From Cepaea nemoralis (Eukaryota; Mollusca; Gastropoda; Stylommatophora; Helicidae), in NCBI GenBank assembly GCA_014155875.1, contig JACEFZ010013563.1, positions 248,001 through 312,000 on the forward strand: a DNA stretch of 64,000 bases, given 5' to 3'. The notes beneath the pieces are model-generated. The model saw nothing but the letters and a program-made list of their open reading frames with translations. It was not told the DNA's origin and made no database searches. This document shows positions 1 through 10,160 of the stretch, piece after piece (position 1 is the stretch's first letter; the number at the start of each line of letters is the position of its first letter). The position numbers and the translations under genes are program-made.

Positions 1-142
1 ATGTCTCCTAGCAGACGACCACCGGTAACACCAGCAGCAAGCAATTGGTGTACAAAGTCATGAAGATTTCTCCCCTCTCGTGGCGAGTAAGTTCCTCCAC
101 ATAAAAAAACGGAACTGACACCAACTTTTAATAGTCAAATAA

Positions 143-481
143 ACACACATCAAGACAGAAACACACAAGAAAACAACACATAAATTACAGACTGACGGTT
201 TTCAAATCGTCAGCAATCGAAAGAAGAGAAAACGTGCAGACAGAAGACTAATGCAGTCACTAGACAGTTTAGACACTGTCACAGACGATCTTTCACCAAC
301 TAAATCCATACCGGACAAGAAAGAAAGTACTAAAGACATTACAGAAGATCACAAGACAAACGAAAATGAACAAGAAGAACAAGAAGATAAACAAGGTACA
401 AGACGAATAAGACATACACAGCACAAAATATATTCTCTTCGAGGACACCGTCGCCAGTTACAAGAACTATTATCAAGATGA
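143..481 (+). pseudogene. LINE ORF1 C-terminal remnant
   Basis: An open frame runs from a stop at 140 to a TGA at 479-481. It contains a DGFQIV-type motif followed by a lysine/arginine-rich stretch (NRKKRKRADRR), then an acidic Ser/Glu/Lys-rich tail. This basic patch is typical of the region after the zinc knuckles in ORF1 (nucleic-acid-binding) proteins of Jockey-like LINEs. No knuckles are visible because the upstream 140 bases are frame-shifted. The endonuclease of probably the same element lies at 1765-2061. I infer a 5'-truncated, decayed LINE; the clade is not certain. Confidence 0.45.
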
Positions 482-490
482 CCCTCCTGT

Positions 491-1740
491 ATAAACATTT
501 GTTACTGGAAGACTTGCTAGCCTAGACGTGTCCATCTTGTATAAACATTTGTTACTGGAAGACTTGCTAGCCTAGACGTGGCCATCTTGTATAAACATTT
601 GTTACTGGAAGACTTGCTAGCCTAGACGTGTCCATCTTGTATAAACATTTGTTACTGGAAGACTTGCTAGCCTAGACGTGTCCATCTTGTATAAACATTT
701 GTTACTGGAAGACTTGCTAGCCTAGACGTGTCCATCTTGTATAAACATTTGTTACTGGAAGACTTGCTAGCCTAGACGTGTCCATCTTGTATAAACATTT
801 GTTACTGGAAGACTTGCTAGCCTAGACGTGTCCATCTTGTATAAACATTTGTTACTGGAAGACTTGCTAGCCTAGACGTGTCCATCTTGTATAAACATTT
901 GTTACTGGAAGACTTGCTAGCCTAGACGTGTCCATCTTGTATAAACATTTGTTACTGGAAGACTTGCTAGCCTAGACGTGTCCATCTTGTATAAACATTT
1001 GTTACTGGAAGACTTGCTAGCCTAGACGTGTCCATCTTGTATAAACATTTGTTACTGGAAGACTTGCTAGCCTAGACGTGTCCATCTTGTATAAACATTT
1101 GTTACTGGAAGACTTGCTAGCCTAGACGTGTCCATCTTGTATAAACATTTGTTACTGGAAGACTTGCTAGCCTAGACGTGTCCATCTTGTATAAACATTT
1201 GTTACTGGAAGACTTGCTAGCCTAGACGTGTCCATCTTGTATAAACATTTGTTACTGGAAGACTTGCTAGCCTAGACGTGTCCATCTTGTATAAACATTT
1301 GTTACTGGAAGACTTGCTAGCCTAGACGTGTCCATCTTGTATAAACATTTGTTACTGGAAGACTTGCTAGCCTAGACGTGTCCATCTTGTATAAACATTT
1401 GTTACTGGAAGACTTGCTAGCCTAGACGTGTCCATCTTGTATAAACATTTGTTACTGGAAGACTTGCTAGCCTAGACGTGTCCATCTTGTATAAACATTT
1501 GTTACTGGAAGACTTGCTAGCCTAGACGTGTCCATCTTGTATAAACATTTGTTACTGGAAGACTTGCTAGCCTAGACGTGTCCATCTTGTATAAACATTT
1601 GTTACTGGAAGACTTGCTAGCCTAGACGTGTCCATCTTGTATAAACATTTGTTACTGGAAGACTTGCTAGCCTAGACGTGTCCATCTTGTATAAACATTT
1701 GTTACTGGAAGACTTGCTAGCCTAGACGTGTCCATCTTGG
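491..1740. repeat. 50-bp minisatellite, 25 copies
   Basis: The landmark ataaacattt recurs exactly every 50 bases from 491 to 1691, giving 25 head-to-tail copies. By eye the copies are identical except for one base near 581 (gccatcttg instead of tccatcttg). The unit contains TAA and TAG triplets, and 50 is not a multiple of 3, so it cannot encode protein. It sits between the stop of the ORF1 remnant and the endonuclease remnant, so it looks like an expansion inside the ORF1/ORF2 junction of a LINE. The near-identity implies recent expansion, homogenisation, or an assembly effect. Confidence 0.95.
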
Positions 1741-1764
1741 AAAGCGACTTGCTGTGCGAATTGA

Positions 1765-2061
1765 TCTAGTGGTATACGTACACAATTACAAACTATCATC
1801 ACACTCATATGCAAACACAAACCAGACTTTATACTACTACAAGAAACAAACATATATTCAGAAACATTCACATAACAAATCACCATACAGCTACATCTCA
1901 GACACTCATGCTTTAGTTTAGGCATACACAAAATCGGGTCCGGTACAGCCATACTGCAGACATCAGACAGGTGGGATATTATTAGAACACAATATGTGAG
2001 TCAGGAACGTGTAGCTATTAATTTCTTGTGTAGTAATTATGAGTGGGCGCATACTGCATGA
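1765..2061 (+). pseudogene. LINE ORF2 endonuclease N-terminal fragment
   Basis: The + frame through 1783 reads GIRTQLQTIITLICKH, then KPDFILLQETN, the first conserved block of APE-type (exonuclease-endonuclease-phosphatase) endonucleases with the metal-binding Glu in QET. After one in-frame TAA near 1873 it continues with a CFSLG, then KIGSGTAIL segment typical of the next EN strand. It ends at a TGA at 2059-2061. The catalytic core and RT are missing. It belongs with the ORF1 remnant upstream, separated from it by the 50-bp minisatellite. Confidence 0.7.
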
Positions 2062-2065
2062 TGAG

Positions 2066-3014
2066 TGTGTCAGGTCTTAGTCAGATATGACTGAGCTACC
2101 GTTAGTTAGTTAGTTAGTTAGTCACGGTTCCAACTTCACAGCAACGGGTCGTCCCCATTATGCTCCGTTCCTGTGCCAGTGAATATCTCATCAAACGCTC
2201 CCCACTGCCCAATTTGAAAAGTGGAAAAGACAGGAGTCTCGACAAACAACAGCCCGCACAGATACACTGTGCATAATGCCGCCGCCAGAATGTCAACACA
2301 ATAGTCCCCCACGAAACATCCAGTTTATCTCTGATGGAATCGGCTGTCATTTTCCCATCTGGATGTTTCCTAGATGTTCACCCACACAGTCCACGAAAAT
2401 ACAGTTCATCGTCGATGGCAGTGGCAGTCAACCAGAAGCCCAGCAGCCACGCATTTCTGCATAAGGCAAAAACCGGTCAACTCTGGGACATAGCCAGCTG
2501 CCATCGCTCCGAACATGCAGTCACGTTCCAAAATACCTCGGGCAGATTCAAAAGCATTTCACATGAAACTCACAGCTCACAGTGTCGCGCCACGCACTCA
2601 CTCAGTAGCAGGGCGACGGAACCATAGCCTCCTTAGTCGCCTCTAACGACATGCCTGGTAGGCTACAGTGTTGCTATTCTTTGCTTCCCTTATGGACCCC
2701 GGCAACACACGGGAGCTACCGTATGACAGTAGACGGTACTACCTGCCTTCTTTTGGCGCCGAATTTTGGGCAGCGCTTACCAAGCCTGATAACCTATATT
2801 GTTTCAACGGCTTCGGGCGGAGGAGCGCAATTGGGAGGGTACAAGCCTTGTCCTGGTGCGAGGAAATGCAATCTAGAACAAAATGTCGTGGCAAAGCAGA
2901 CCAGGCCCTAAGCCTTGGTTGGCAGCTGGTCTAGGATCGAAGCTCCGACAGGCGGACAGTTAAAGCATTGCTTTGCTGATTCGGCAGCTTCTGAAGCTTG
3001 TCCTGTTCCAGATG
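2066..3014 (+). repeat. Dispersed repeat A, copy 1 (split by a retroposon)
   Basis: Bases 2066-2101 and 2722-3014 match 37153-37480 closely (shared landmarks: gtcttagtcagatatgac, agtagacggtactacctg, gcttcgggcgga, ggatcgaagctccgacaggc). A third, partial copy is at about 15762-16000. No open frame is conserved between copies and no tRNA-like boxes were found, so this is a non-coding dispersed repeat of unknown class. The copy is interrupted by the 2102-2712 insertion, which duplicated GAGCTACCG. Confidence 0.7.
2102..2712 (-). mobile_element. Non-coding retroposon with (CTAA)n tail
   Basis: The segment interrupts repeat A and is flanked by a 9-bp TSD, GAGCTACCG, at 2093-2101 and 2713-2721. Its 3' end on the - strand is a (CTAA)n tail, read as ttagttagttag on the + strand just after the left TSD. 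Tail and TSD show target-primed retrotransposition. About 611 bases; no domain-bearing ORF. It contains gtcgttagaggcgactaa (- strand), a motif I associate with invertebrate SINEs. The same tail ends the I-type LINE at 39469-40939, which could be its mobilising partner (inference). Confidence 0.65.
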
Positions 3015-3015
3015 T

Positions 3016-3300
3016 ATAGAAGAGACAAATAAACATTGTAAACTGATTAGAGAAATTAGACGTAGACAGTCAACATTTTTGGTCACATTATGAGAAGAAT
3101 TAAATTGGAGAATTTTTGACAACTTGCAACAATGAGGGGAAAAGAAAAAGAGAAAGGCAGCGAAGTAAATAACTAGATGGCTTGACCACATGGCATGGTC
3201 GAAACAAGAACACTGAGATGATCTATGATTCTGGTGATCGAGTGAGATGTTGAGACATGGCCTCCCACGCTTAACGGTATGGCACATGATAATGATCATG
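3016..3300 (+). pseudogene. RTE-like LINE ORF2 C-terminus remnant
   Basis: Frame-shifted but recognisable relative of the open copy at 11657-12134: KLIREIRRRQSTFFG, then H-V-MRR-K-ENL, then YLDGLTTWHGR, then RVRWRDM. This block is the C-terminal tail after the RT domain. It abuts repeat A on the left and continues on the right into a 420-bp segment shared with 20511-20953. It is the right end of one compound unit. Confidence 0.7.
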
Positions 3301-3721
3301 ATGTTTATGTCCCTTTTGACTATTTAATTAACATCTTTCGTTTAATGAGGTTTTATTTCGCACAATCCAATGTGTATGTACAAGGTGCATTGTGTGTTTT
3401 CTTTTATTTTTGCAAACGCAACAAGACACCACAGGTCACATGCAGCAAGAGTCTCTAAATGTCTGTGTAATAACTGCATGCCAATTATTATTCTGGAACT
3501 GCAAATGTAGCGATGTTTGAATCAATATCCATAAATTGTAGTTTTCGGTAATTGAAATTCCACAGAAAAACTTACAGTATCCTTTAAAATAACACAATTG
3601 AATCCTTGTAAATTCTTCAGTTCAAAAGATGGACGGACGTGAATATGTAAAACATGTTGAATGTTTTATATGAAATAAGTTTTTCATATGGGCTTTTCCA
3701 AAGTGCATCGATTCTTTTTAA
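3301..3721 (+). repeat. Compound-unit module downstream of LINE remnant, copy 1
   Basis: About 420 AT-rich bases collinear with 20511-20953 (shared: gtctgtgtaataactgcat, tgtagcgatgtttgaat, acagtatcctttaaaataa, gatggacggacgtga). It contains no ORF of note. In both copies it lies between the LINE C-terminus and a U2-headed repeat, so it is a fixed part of the larger unit and may be the LINE's 3' UTR. Confidence 0.7.
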
Positions 3722-3891
3722 ATGTTAATGATGGTAAATAATGGCTCGCGGTTCACCACGGGGTCAGACCCGCCCCTTTAGGTCCCAGGTACCTATTTGT
3801 CATTTGGATATCCGCCTTTGCATGTAGTCCTGGTATGATAAGTGCAGATAGTACACTTTGATCTTAGCCAAGAGGCCGAGAAGCGAGATCC
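3722..3891 (-). repeat. U2 snRNA-headed repeat, type A, copy 1
   Basis: On the - strand, about 45 bases from 3889 to 3845 closely match the 5' end of U2 snRNA, with landmarks cgcttctcggcc, ttggctaagatcaa and tgta.tatctg. One change falls in the branch-point pairing box (GTAGTA to GTACTA). After the head the sequence leaves U2 and enters a conserved non-U2 body ending gggtctgaccccgtggtgaac. The same head-body chimera occurs four more times here, so this is a dispersed element with a U2-derived head, not a functional U2 gene. Confidence 0.75.
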
Positions 3892-3914
3892 ATTCTTTTA
3901 TTATGGTATATGGC

Positions 3915-4343
3915 TTGATTGATTGAAGATTGATTGATTTAGGAACCGACATCACAGCATTCGGGGCATTCCCATAAGCGCTCCGTCCCCATCCTCAGCA
4001 GCCAACGAAGAGTTCCAACACTAATAGTACCAGTAGCAATCTGATTATATGTCCGTCTCGCCTTTCCTCTGAGCGTTGATCCCCTCGTCACCCTTCGCTG
4101 TCGCATTCTTGCCAGACCATGGTGATCCATTTGCTCCCATAAGGTGGCAACCACGTCAGCTTTGTCATGCATAAATACTCCACCAAGTTTTGCCGAGCCA
4201 GCCAACCTGTCCGCCTGTTCATTCCCCAGCACACCGGCATGCCCCGGAGAAAAGATCCTGACGATGCTTGTCACCCGTGACTTCCGAAGCGAAGCAAGCC
4301 ACTCTGCACGAAGCTTGCCTGTCTTCACAAGCAATGGCCTGAA
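3915..4343 (-). pseudogene. I-type LINE, RNase H and C-terminus, 5'-truncated
   Basis: On the - strand the frame gives the RNase H end (SPGHAGVLGNEQADRLAGSA) followed by NQIATGTISVGTLRWLLRMG and ERLWECPECC, the C-terminal Cys-rich tail of I/Nimb-type LINEs. The 3' end carries a (ATCA)n tail, seen as gattgattgaagattgattg. A 7-bp TSD, ATATGGC, lies at 3908-3914 and 4344-4350. The insertion splits the sequence tatggc|ctgaaacagg, which is intact in other compound units. Confidence 0.75.
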
Positions 4344-4350
4344 ATATGGC

Positions 4351-5078
4351 CTGAAACAGGCCCATCACATTTATGTTTTCTGAATGAAATAATAATATTA
4401 ACAATGTTAAAAAACAGCGATAATTGCATTCATCATATGTTAATTAAGGAGGACAAAACGTACGCATTGCTTATGAAGATAGCTGTAAACAATTGTGTTT
4501 GAGTGTCCTGAATAATATAAATGTGCTTATTTTTTAGGGCTCAAGGTTCCCCAGTAGCAAGAGCCGTCCTATGAGGTTCCAAGTCCCTGTATGTCATTGT
4601 GATGACCACCTCTACTAGTGGCCATGGCCAGATCAAGAGCGGATACAAGTACGTCAGTCTACCCTTAATCACTTTCGTCATACAAGAACAGATACTACAC
4701 TTTGATCTTAGCCAAAATGCCGTGAAACAATCAAATGTGCTAATAATGTTTTTTTTTTTTTTTTTACATAAACGTTTATTTCGTACAGAACAGATTGTAT
4801 TTACAAGATGCGTTTTGCATGATTTTGATTTTACATTTTCGAATACAACAAATACATTCATACACACATGATAATATTACATTCATGGCATGGTGTAATT
4901 ACCTACATATTACGTGTTGATGATGGTGGTGTAGTAATCATTTGCTCAAATGCATCCTAAAATCTTTCACTAGAAATTCTTTCATTCTCCAAGTATTCTC
5001 ACTCACTTAGTATTTTTTTTTAAAACAGGTTTAACGGTATGACGGAATCTTTCATACGCCAATTATTCTCAATCACCA
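4351..5078 (+). repeat. Compound unit 1, left half (a type-B U2 repeat plus AT-rich block)
   Basis: Begins ctgaaacaggcccatcac and proceeds through a U2-headed repeat (4533-4724, - strand), a T-run (about 4749-4767) and an AT-rich block with landmarks acattttcgaatacaac and ggtgtaattacctacatat. The same order occurs at 8700-9720, 27811-28860 and (without the U2 repeat) 55720-56330. Short ORFs here are frame-inconsistent between copies, so it is non-coding. It is cut at about 5079 by a LINE and resumes at 6226. Confidence 0.75.
4533..4724 (-). repeat. U2 snRNA-headed repeat, type B, copy 1
   Basis: The - strand shows ggctaagatcaaagtgtag, then tatctgttctt. This keeps the intact GTAGTA branch-point pairing box of U2 and a few bases more of U2 than type A, but the extreme 5' end is eroded (gttcacggc in place of cttctcggcc). 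The body downstream (cttgatctggccatgg, gtggtcatcacaatgacat, ggggaaccttgagcc) is homologous to the type-A body. Confidence 0.7.
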
Positions 5079-6225
5079 TTTCATTCATTCATTCATTAAG
5101 TAGCATGTCCTTTGCAGAACCTCGCTCCCATAACAACCTTCCGGAAAACCTCCCGATCATAAGCAAGATGTCCCGCGTCTGATACACCCATCTGGAGATC
5201 ATCCGCCACACCCTGCACCCATATTCTCTTTGATCTTCCTCTTCCTCTCTTCCCAGGCATATACCCCACCATTATTGTTATCTCCATACTTTCGTGACGT
5301 TTCAAGCGACCAAAATATTTCAATTGTCTTTGTTTTATCTTCATAAATAGCCAACCTTCTTCAATATTCAGCTCTTAAAGTGTGGAATCATTTATTCTTT
5401 TCTGTACCCAACATACTCTTAGAACTCGTCTATAACATTTATATTCAAAGGCGTTTATGCACTGTTCAGCTTGTTTAGTATGTGTACAGGTCTCACAGGC
5501 GTATGTTGCATTAGAAAAGATGCATGCTCGTAAAAATCTAATTTTTGTAATTCGGATTGTCCCACACCATAATTTATTTAGTTGTTTTAATCTTTGAAGA
5601 GCAATTGATAGTCGTCGTTTAATTTCTTTCATTGTTGTCACCGTTGTTGGTAATCAATGACCCAGGATATTCAAAATGTTACACCACCTCCATTTGTTCC
5701 TCATTAACATATATATTTTTTTTCTCCATAGTAGTTTTACCTGTATGTAGTATCTTTGTTTTTGCTATGTTAAGATATAAGTTGTGATTTTTACTATTCG
5801 ATTAGATTGAGACTATAAGGTTTTCTATATCATTCTGTATTGTGGTTAGCAATACTTTATCATCAGCATACGGAATCTCCGGCATGTCATGACCACAGAT
5901 ATTTAGGGAATCATATAGCTCTCTATTTATATCATCTCTTACATTTCTAATTATATTTTCGGCGTACAGGTTAAACAAATAGGGTGATAGCACGCAGCCA
6001 TGATGGACTCCTTGACTGATGTCAAACCAATCTGATGTCTCGCCATCTATTCTAACTGCTGTTTGTTGGTCTAGATAGAGCATTCTTATGAGTTGCATTA
6101 CATGTGGTGGAAAGCCCATATTCCTTGTGATTTCCTTAAAGTTTCTGATGTTGTACACAGTCAAATGCCTTTGTATATTCCACAAAACATGAGAATAGAT
6201 TTATATTAAATTCTCTGCACTTCCA
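5079..6225 (-). pseudogene. LINE RT and C-terminus with (ATGA)n tail
   Basis: On the - strand, 6185-5802 encodes RT with QGVHHGCVLSPYLFNLYAE (palm, primer-grip side) and the catalytic motif as YADD in IPYADDKVLL. The C-terminal region (5641-5375 and 5344-5096, different frames) shows TYACETC and KYFGRLKRHES, then GKRGRGR, typical after the RT. The 3' end is a (ATGA)n tail (tcattcattcatt on the + strand). The element is 5'-truncated before the RT fingers and has at least two frame breaks. It interrupts compound unit 1. Confidence 0.75.
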
Positions 6226-6376
6226 CCCTTGCTTTCTGACTATGTTGTGTACCTTCAAAAGTGTCCATACATTGAACATCCCAACAAGCATCCCATTTTA
6301 CAAGGTAAACTTCAAAACAGGCATATATGGCGTTTGCTTGAATATTTACAGGGGTAGGGGAGGGTGGAGAGAGAGG

Positions 6377-6412
<36 letters not shown>

Positions 6413-6825
6413 CAAGTCTTAGGAATGCATGAAGTTAGCTACATTGGATAACAATACAAAGTGCAGAATATTTAGGATTGTTGGCCTTTTACTGGTCTGA
6501 CAAAAACTCGCTTAAACATAAATATACCGTAATATTAAAAGTATAGGACCTTTAATATAATAACGAACCGAATTACAAAAATGCTTTATAAACTTCTAAA
6601 ATATCTCAAATAAAGCATTCACTTTTACACAAACATTAAAGATAACCTAAAATTATACTTAATTGTTTCTGATGCATATAATCCTCGTTCATATGTGTTA
6701 AAATTATATCAAAATTTAAGATAATTACTCAGTTATTTAAATCACACAAAACATGTATGCTATTTTTAGTAATGTCCCTTGAAACAACTGTTATGTTATT
6801 ATACTGGGTAGCCAGCTAGGAGTAT
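6226..6825 (+). repeat. Compound unit 1, right half with (GA)n tract
   Basis: Resumes the unit at ttgctttctga, passes gtttgcttgaatatt and a (GA)n tract (6366-6412), then agttagctacattggataaca and an AT-rich stretch ending ttatta.actgggt. Collinear with 9600-10545, 18660-19274, 28740-29368 and 56200-56965. No coding signal. Confidence 0.7.
6366..6412 (+). repeat. (GA)n microsatellite, unit 1
   Basis: Interrupted GA tract, about 47 bases. The same position in the other units carries GA tracts of about 139, 90, 59 and 87 bases, so the locus expanded independently after the units were duplicated. Confidence 0.9.
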
Positions 6826-7159
6826 CCCTCATCATAGAAGAATGGTGCCTCCTTCCCTCCGCTAGCCTACGGGACACCCATGGGCAAGGTGGAGTACCCG
6901 TTTAGCCCCCGATCATGGTTATATGAAGCCATGTGTGCTGGTGGTGGATGAAGTTGAAGAGAAGCCAACAAATAGTTGTAGGTTATTGTCTCCAACTTCA
7001 CGACGGTAGGCAGAGGATCTCTTATTTTTTTTTTTTGGGGGGGGGGGGGGGCAATGGCTACGGTCATCGACCAGTATGGCCACTGCTAAGAACGAAAGCA
7101 ATGGCAAACTACCTTCTTTAAAGATTCCAAGAATAGCATTTATTGTAGTCTCATAGAAT
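6826..7159 (+). mobile_element. SINE-like module III, copy 1
   Basis: About 330 bases with landmarks aatggtgcctccttccctcc, gggcaaggtggagtacccg, gcccccgatcatggtta and a 3' core aaagcaatggcaaactacc, then gccaagaatagc. The 3' core resembles that of SINE family I here, suggesting a shared LINE partner. I do not see clear RNA polymerase III A and B boxes. It immediately precedes the LINE RT remnant in the units where that junction survives, so it is now a fixed part of the compound unit. A G-run (7037-7051) replaces the usual T-rich segment. Confidence 0.55.
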
Positions 7160-7426
7160 ATCCCCAGATCTTTTTTGCCACGTAAAGTAAAAATATTTTC
7201 AGAAATGTAGAAGTTATGAAAGGAATCACCATTGGAGTACGAAACATCGATAACAATAGATTTGCAGATGATACAGTATTGACTGAAGACAATGAGCAGG
7301 ATCTGCAACATTTAGTAGATGTTGTTATTGTCCACAGTGAACAACTAAGGTTATAATTAGATTGTGAGAAGACGCAGAATGTGGATAGTCATTAGGAAGA
7401 ACGAAATAACACAATGTAATACAGCA

Positions 7427-7655
7427 GTGCCGTCTCCCTGGCGAAGGCGTTAACGACTTTCTCCGTAATACCGTATATTCACGTGGGTAACGCAGCTGTG
7501 CGAGATACGGTAGTGGGTCGCGTTTGTTGGTTAATTACGGGGGTATGTGAGCCGGTCGCTCAGAATGCAATGGCAAACTACTGAGCGTAATCTTGACAAG
7601 ACATTATCAGCAAATTTAAAATGCTGATGTTGACTGCAATGTCCTGAAACGGATA
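7427..7655 (+). mobile_element. tRNA-headed SINE family I, copy in unit 1
   Basis: Diverged copy of the family best seen at 16281-16523 and 56497-56739: ctccctggcgaaggcgttaa (A-box side), gtgagccggtcgctcag, gcaatggcaaactactgag, then tgctgatgttgac. Copies sit at the same place in the LINE remnants at 31410, 37075 and 45640. The matching remnant at about 19860-19930 lacks it, which is an empty site. Confidence 0.75.
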
Positions 7656-7810
7656 TTCGGAAACAAAACATATACAAGTACATGGGAATATTCTTAAACA
7701 AGTAAATTGTTACAATTATCAAGGAACAGTCATAACTTCTGATGGGAAATGTCTTGAAGGGATTAGAACAAGAATGGCCATATCGAAGGTAGCCTTTTAC
7801 AAGATGGAAA

Positions 7811-8207
7811 GGGGCTGAGTGTTCTCGAAGTATGGTGTCCGCGTCGAGTGCTGGAGGTCCCTGGTTCAAGTCCTGGTGAGGGCCGGGATTTTTTCGCGTG
7901 GACTTCTAGTAACAAAATTTCACCTGGTCTCTGGGTAGTGAGATCGGACGCCTGTTTCTACTGTTGCGCAAGTAAAACATCTCTTGGCAGTTGGAAATCG
8001 AAAACGAGTAGCTTAGCGGCGCTGCCCCGGCAAAATCTCGAGTTAAATATCTACCCAAAGTATTTCAGGATCCTCGCCGGTGCTACGGAGTTCGTATACT
8101 GATCTGAGATTCTGCGGACTGAAGTTTGAGTTAGGAGTAGAACGGAGCCCTTAAATGGTACATCCGCCAGCCGTGATGATGTTCTGTCGACTAAATTCAA
8201 ATAAACT
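7811..8207 (+). mobile_element. tRNA-headed SINE family II, 397-bp copy
   Basis: Flanked by a 10-bp TSD, AAGATGGAAA, at 7801-7810 and 8208-8217. Head ctgagtgttctcgaag (A-box region) and ggttcaagtcc (B box) resemble a tRNA with a long variable arm. The body contains ctctgggtagtgagatcgga, and the 3' end is ccgtgatgatg, then tctgtcgactaaa. The empty site is visible at about 20015-20030. Confidence 0.85.
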
Positions 8208-8917
8208 AAGATGGAAAACATACTGACCAACTAAAACATATGTCATTTGCAACGAGAAAAAGAGTGTTGGTGCTATAGAACCTGTGCTCTTGTATAGATT
8301 TGAGGCGACGGCAGTGAGCAAATAGGCTGAAAAACATATGATGGCTGTGGAAATGTGGTTTGTTAGGAAAATGCAAAGAATACCATGGACAGAAAGAAAA
8401 ACCAATGACCAAGTCCTACAAGAAATAAATGAAAATTGTAAACTGATTTGAGAAATTAGTCGTAGACAGTCAACATGTTTGGTCACGTTATGAGAAGAAA
8501 TAAATAGGAGAACTTAGTGACGACTGGCAAGATTGAGGGGAAAAGAACAAGAGGAAGCAGAGAAGTAAATACCTGGATGGCTTGACCACATGGCATGGTC
8601 GAGACAAGAACACTGAAGTGATCAACGACTCTGGTGATCGAGTGAGATGGTGAGACATGACAGCTCACGCCTACCGACAGGCTTGTCCATGGGACATATT
8701 TTCTGCCCTATCCCATCCCAAGATATATAGCCTGAAAAAGGCCCATCACATTTTTGTTTTCTGAATGAAATAATAATAACAATGTTTAAAAAAAAACAGC
8801 GATAATTGCGTTCATCATATGTTAATTAAGAAGGACAAAACTTACACATTGCTTATGAACATAGCTGTAAATATTTGTGATTTAGTGTCCTGAATATTAA
8901 AAGTCTGCTTAATGTTT

Positions 8918-9101
8918 AGGACTCAGGGTTCCCCAGGGGAAAGAGCTATCCCTGAGGTCCCAAGTCCCTGTGTGTCATTGTGATGACAGCCTCTGCTGGT
9001 GGCCAAGGCCAGATCAAGTGCAGATAAGTCAGTCTACCCTTAATCACTGACGTCATACAAGAACAGATACTACACTTTGATCTTAGACAAAATGCCGTGA
9101 A
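8918..9101 (-). repeat. U2 snRNA-headed repeat, type B, copy 2
   Basis: The - strand reads ttttgtctaagatcaaagtg, then tagtatctgttctt. This matches U2 nucleotides of about 15-47, with the branch-point box intact and the first bases eroded. The body ends ggggaaccctgagtcct. Over 90% alike to copy 1 by eye. Confidence 0.7.
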
Positions 9102-9303
9102 ACAATCCAAAGTGCTGATTTTTTTTTTTTTTTTAAATAAACGTCTATTTCGTACAAAGCAGTTTTTATTTACAAGGTGCATTGTGTGTGTTGTTGTTTT
9201 TACATTTTCGAATACAACATATACATTCATATACACATGATAATATTACATTCATGGCATGGTGTAATTACCTACATATTACGTTTTGATGATGATGGTG
9301 TAG

Positions 9304-9457
9304 TGTTGTTTGAACATCAAAATGATGATGACCATTCATTTCATCCAGTCGGGGTTCAATGTATGGAGCCATGAGTTCTACGATGGCTGGTAAGGCCTAT
9401 TTTGGCTCGAAATGTTCTTTGACAATGTGGGCAAATAATGCTTGACATTCCAGGAGG
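9304..9457 (-). mobile_element. RTE-like LINE 3' end, 154 bp, with C2H2 coding
   Basis: Flanked by an 8-bp TSD, TGGTGTAG, at 9296-9303 and 9458-9465. On the - strand it encodes CPHCQRTF, then RAKIGLTSHRRTH, a complete C2H2 zinc finger, before a stop. This is the C-terminus of the LINE family at 38831-44294 and 59983-63672. A severely 5'-truncated insertion. Confidence 0.8.
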
Positions 9458-9726
9458 TGGTGTAGTAATCATTTGCTCTAATGCATATAAAATCTTTCAA
9501 TATAAATTCTTTCATACTACAAGTTTTCTCATTCACACTCAGTTTTATTTAAACACGTTTAACGGTATTACTGAATCTTTCATACCCCAATTATTCTCAT
9601 CCACCTTTGCTTTCTGAAAATGGTATGTACCTACACAATTTTCCTTACACTGACCATCCCAACAAGCATCCCATTTTACAAAATAAACTGCAAAACAGGA
9701 ATATATGGCGTTTGCTTGAGCGTTCA

Positions 9727-9870
<144 letters not shown>

Positions 9871-9914
9871 AAGTCAAAGAAATGTATGAAGCTAGCTACA
9901 TTAGATAACAATAC

Positions 9915-10160
9915 CCAAAAAAAATGTTTTGCATATCCTTTACAGGACATCGCTGTCAACAGCAGCATTTTTCAGCTATCTGTTGATCTCTTGGCAAGAT
10001 TACGCTCAGTAGTTTGCCATTGTTTCTGAGCGGCCGGCTCAGTATCCCGCAAGTCACCAGCGGGGGTCGAACCGCTCCCAGTTCTCTCCCGCTACGAGAC
10101 TGCGTGATAAACGGGATTACGGAGAAAGTGCTTATAACTCCTCTGGCCAGAGAGACCGGC
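9915..10160 (-). mobile_element. tRNA-headed SINE family I, full copy
   Basis: A 246-bp insertion on the - strand with a 9-bp TSD, TAACAATAC, at 9906-9914 and 10161-10169. The - strand head gccggtctctctggccag contains the A box. The B box is ggttcgaccccc, complement at about 10063-10074. The tail ends gcaaaacattttttttggg. It splits the unit where unit 1 and others read gataacaatacaaggtgctg continuously. Confidence 0.85.

Larger units (their letters stand above)
7160..8690 (+). pseudogene. RTE-like LINE RT remnant, unit 1 (holds SINEs I and II)
   Basis: Decayed RT from the palm onward: a K-GITIGVRNI segment, then RFADDTVLTEDNEQDL (7262-7310), a YADD-type catalytic motif. Thumb and C-terminal pieces follow at 7660-7800 and 8208-8690 (KRVLVL.YRTCALV region, then MWFVRKMQRIPWTERKTND, then IRRRQST). 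It is broken by a SINE I at about 7427-7655, a SINE II at 7811-8207 and many frame changes. The copy at 19641-20510 lacks both SINEs and shows the original continuity. Confidence 0.75.

Noticed and set aside
491..1740. CRISPR array
   Set aside because: The units are contiguous 50-bp tandem repeats with no unique spacers, in an animal retroelement context.
3845..3889. Functional U2 snRNA gene
   Set aside because: Only the first 40-50 bases match; the rest of U2 (Sm site, stem-loops III and IV) is replaced, and the branch-point box is mutated in this copy.
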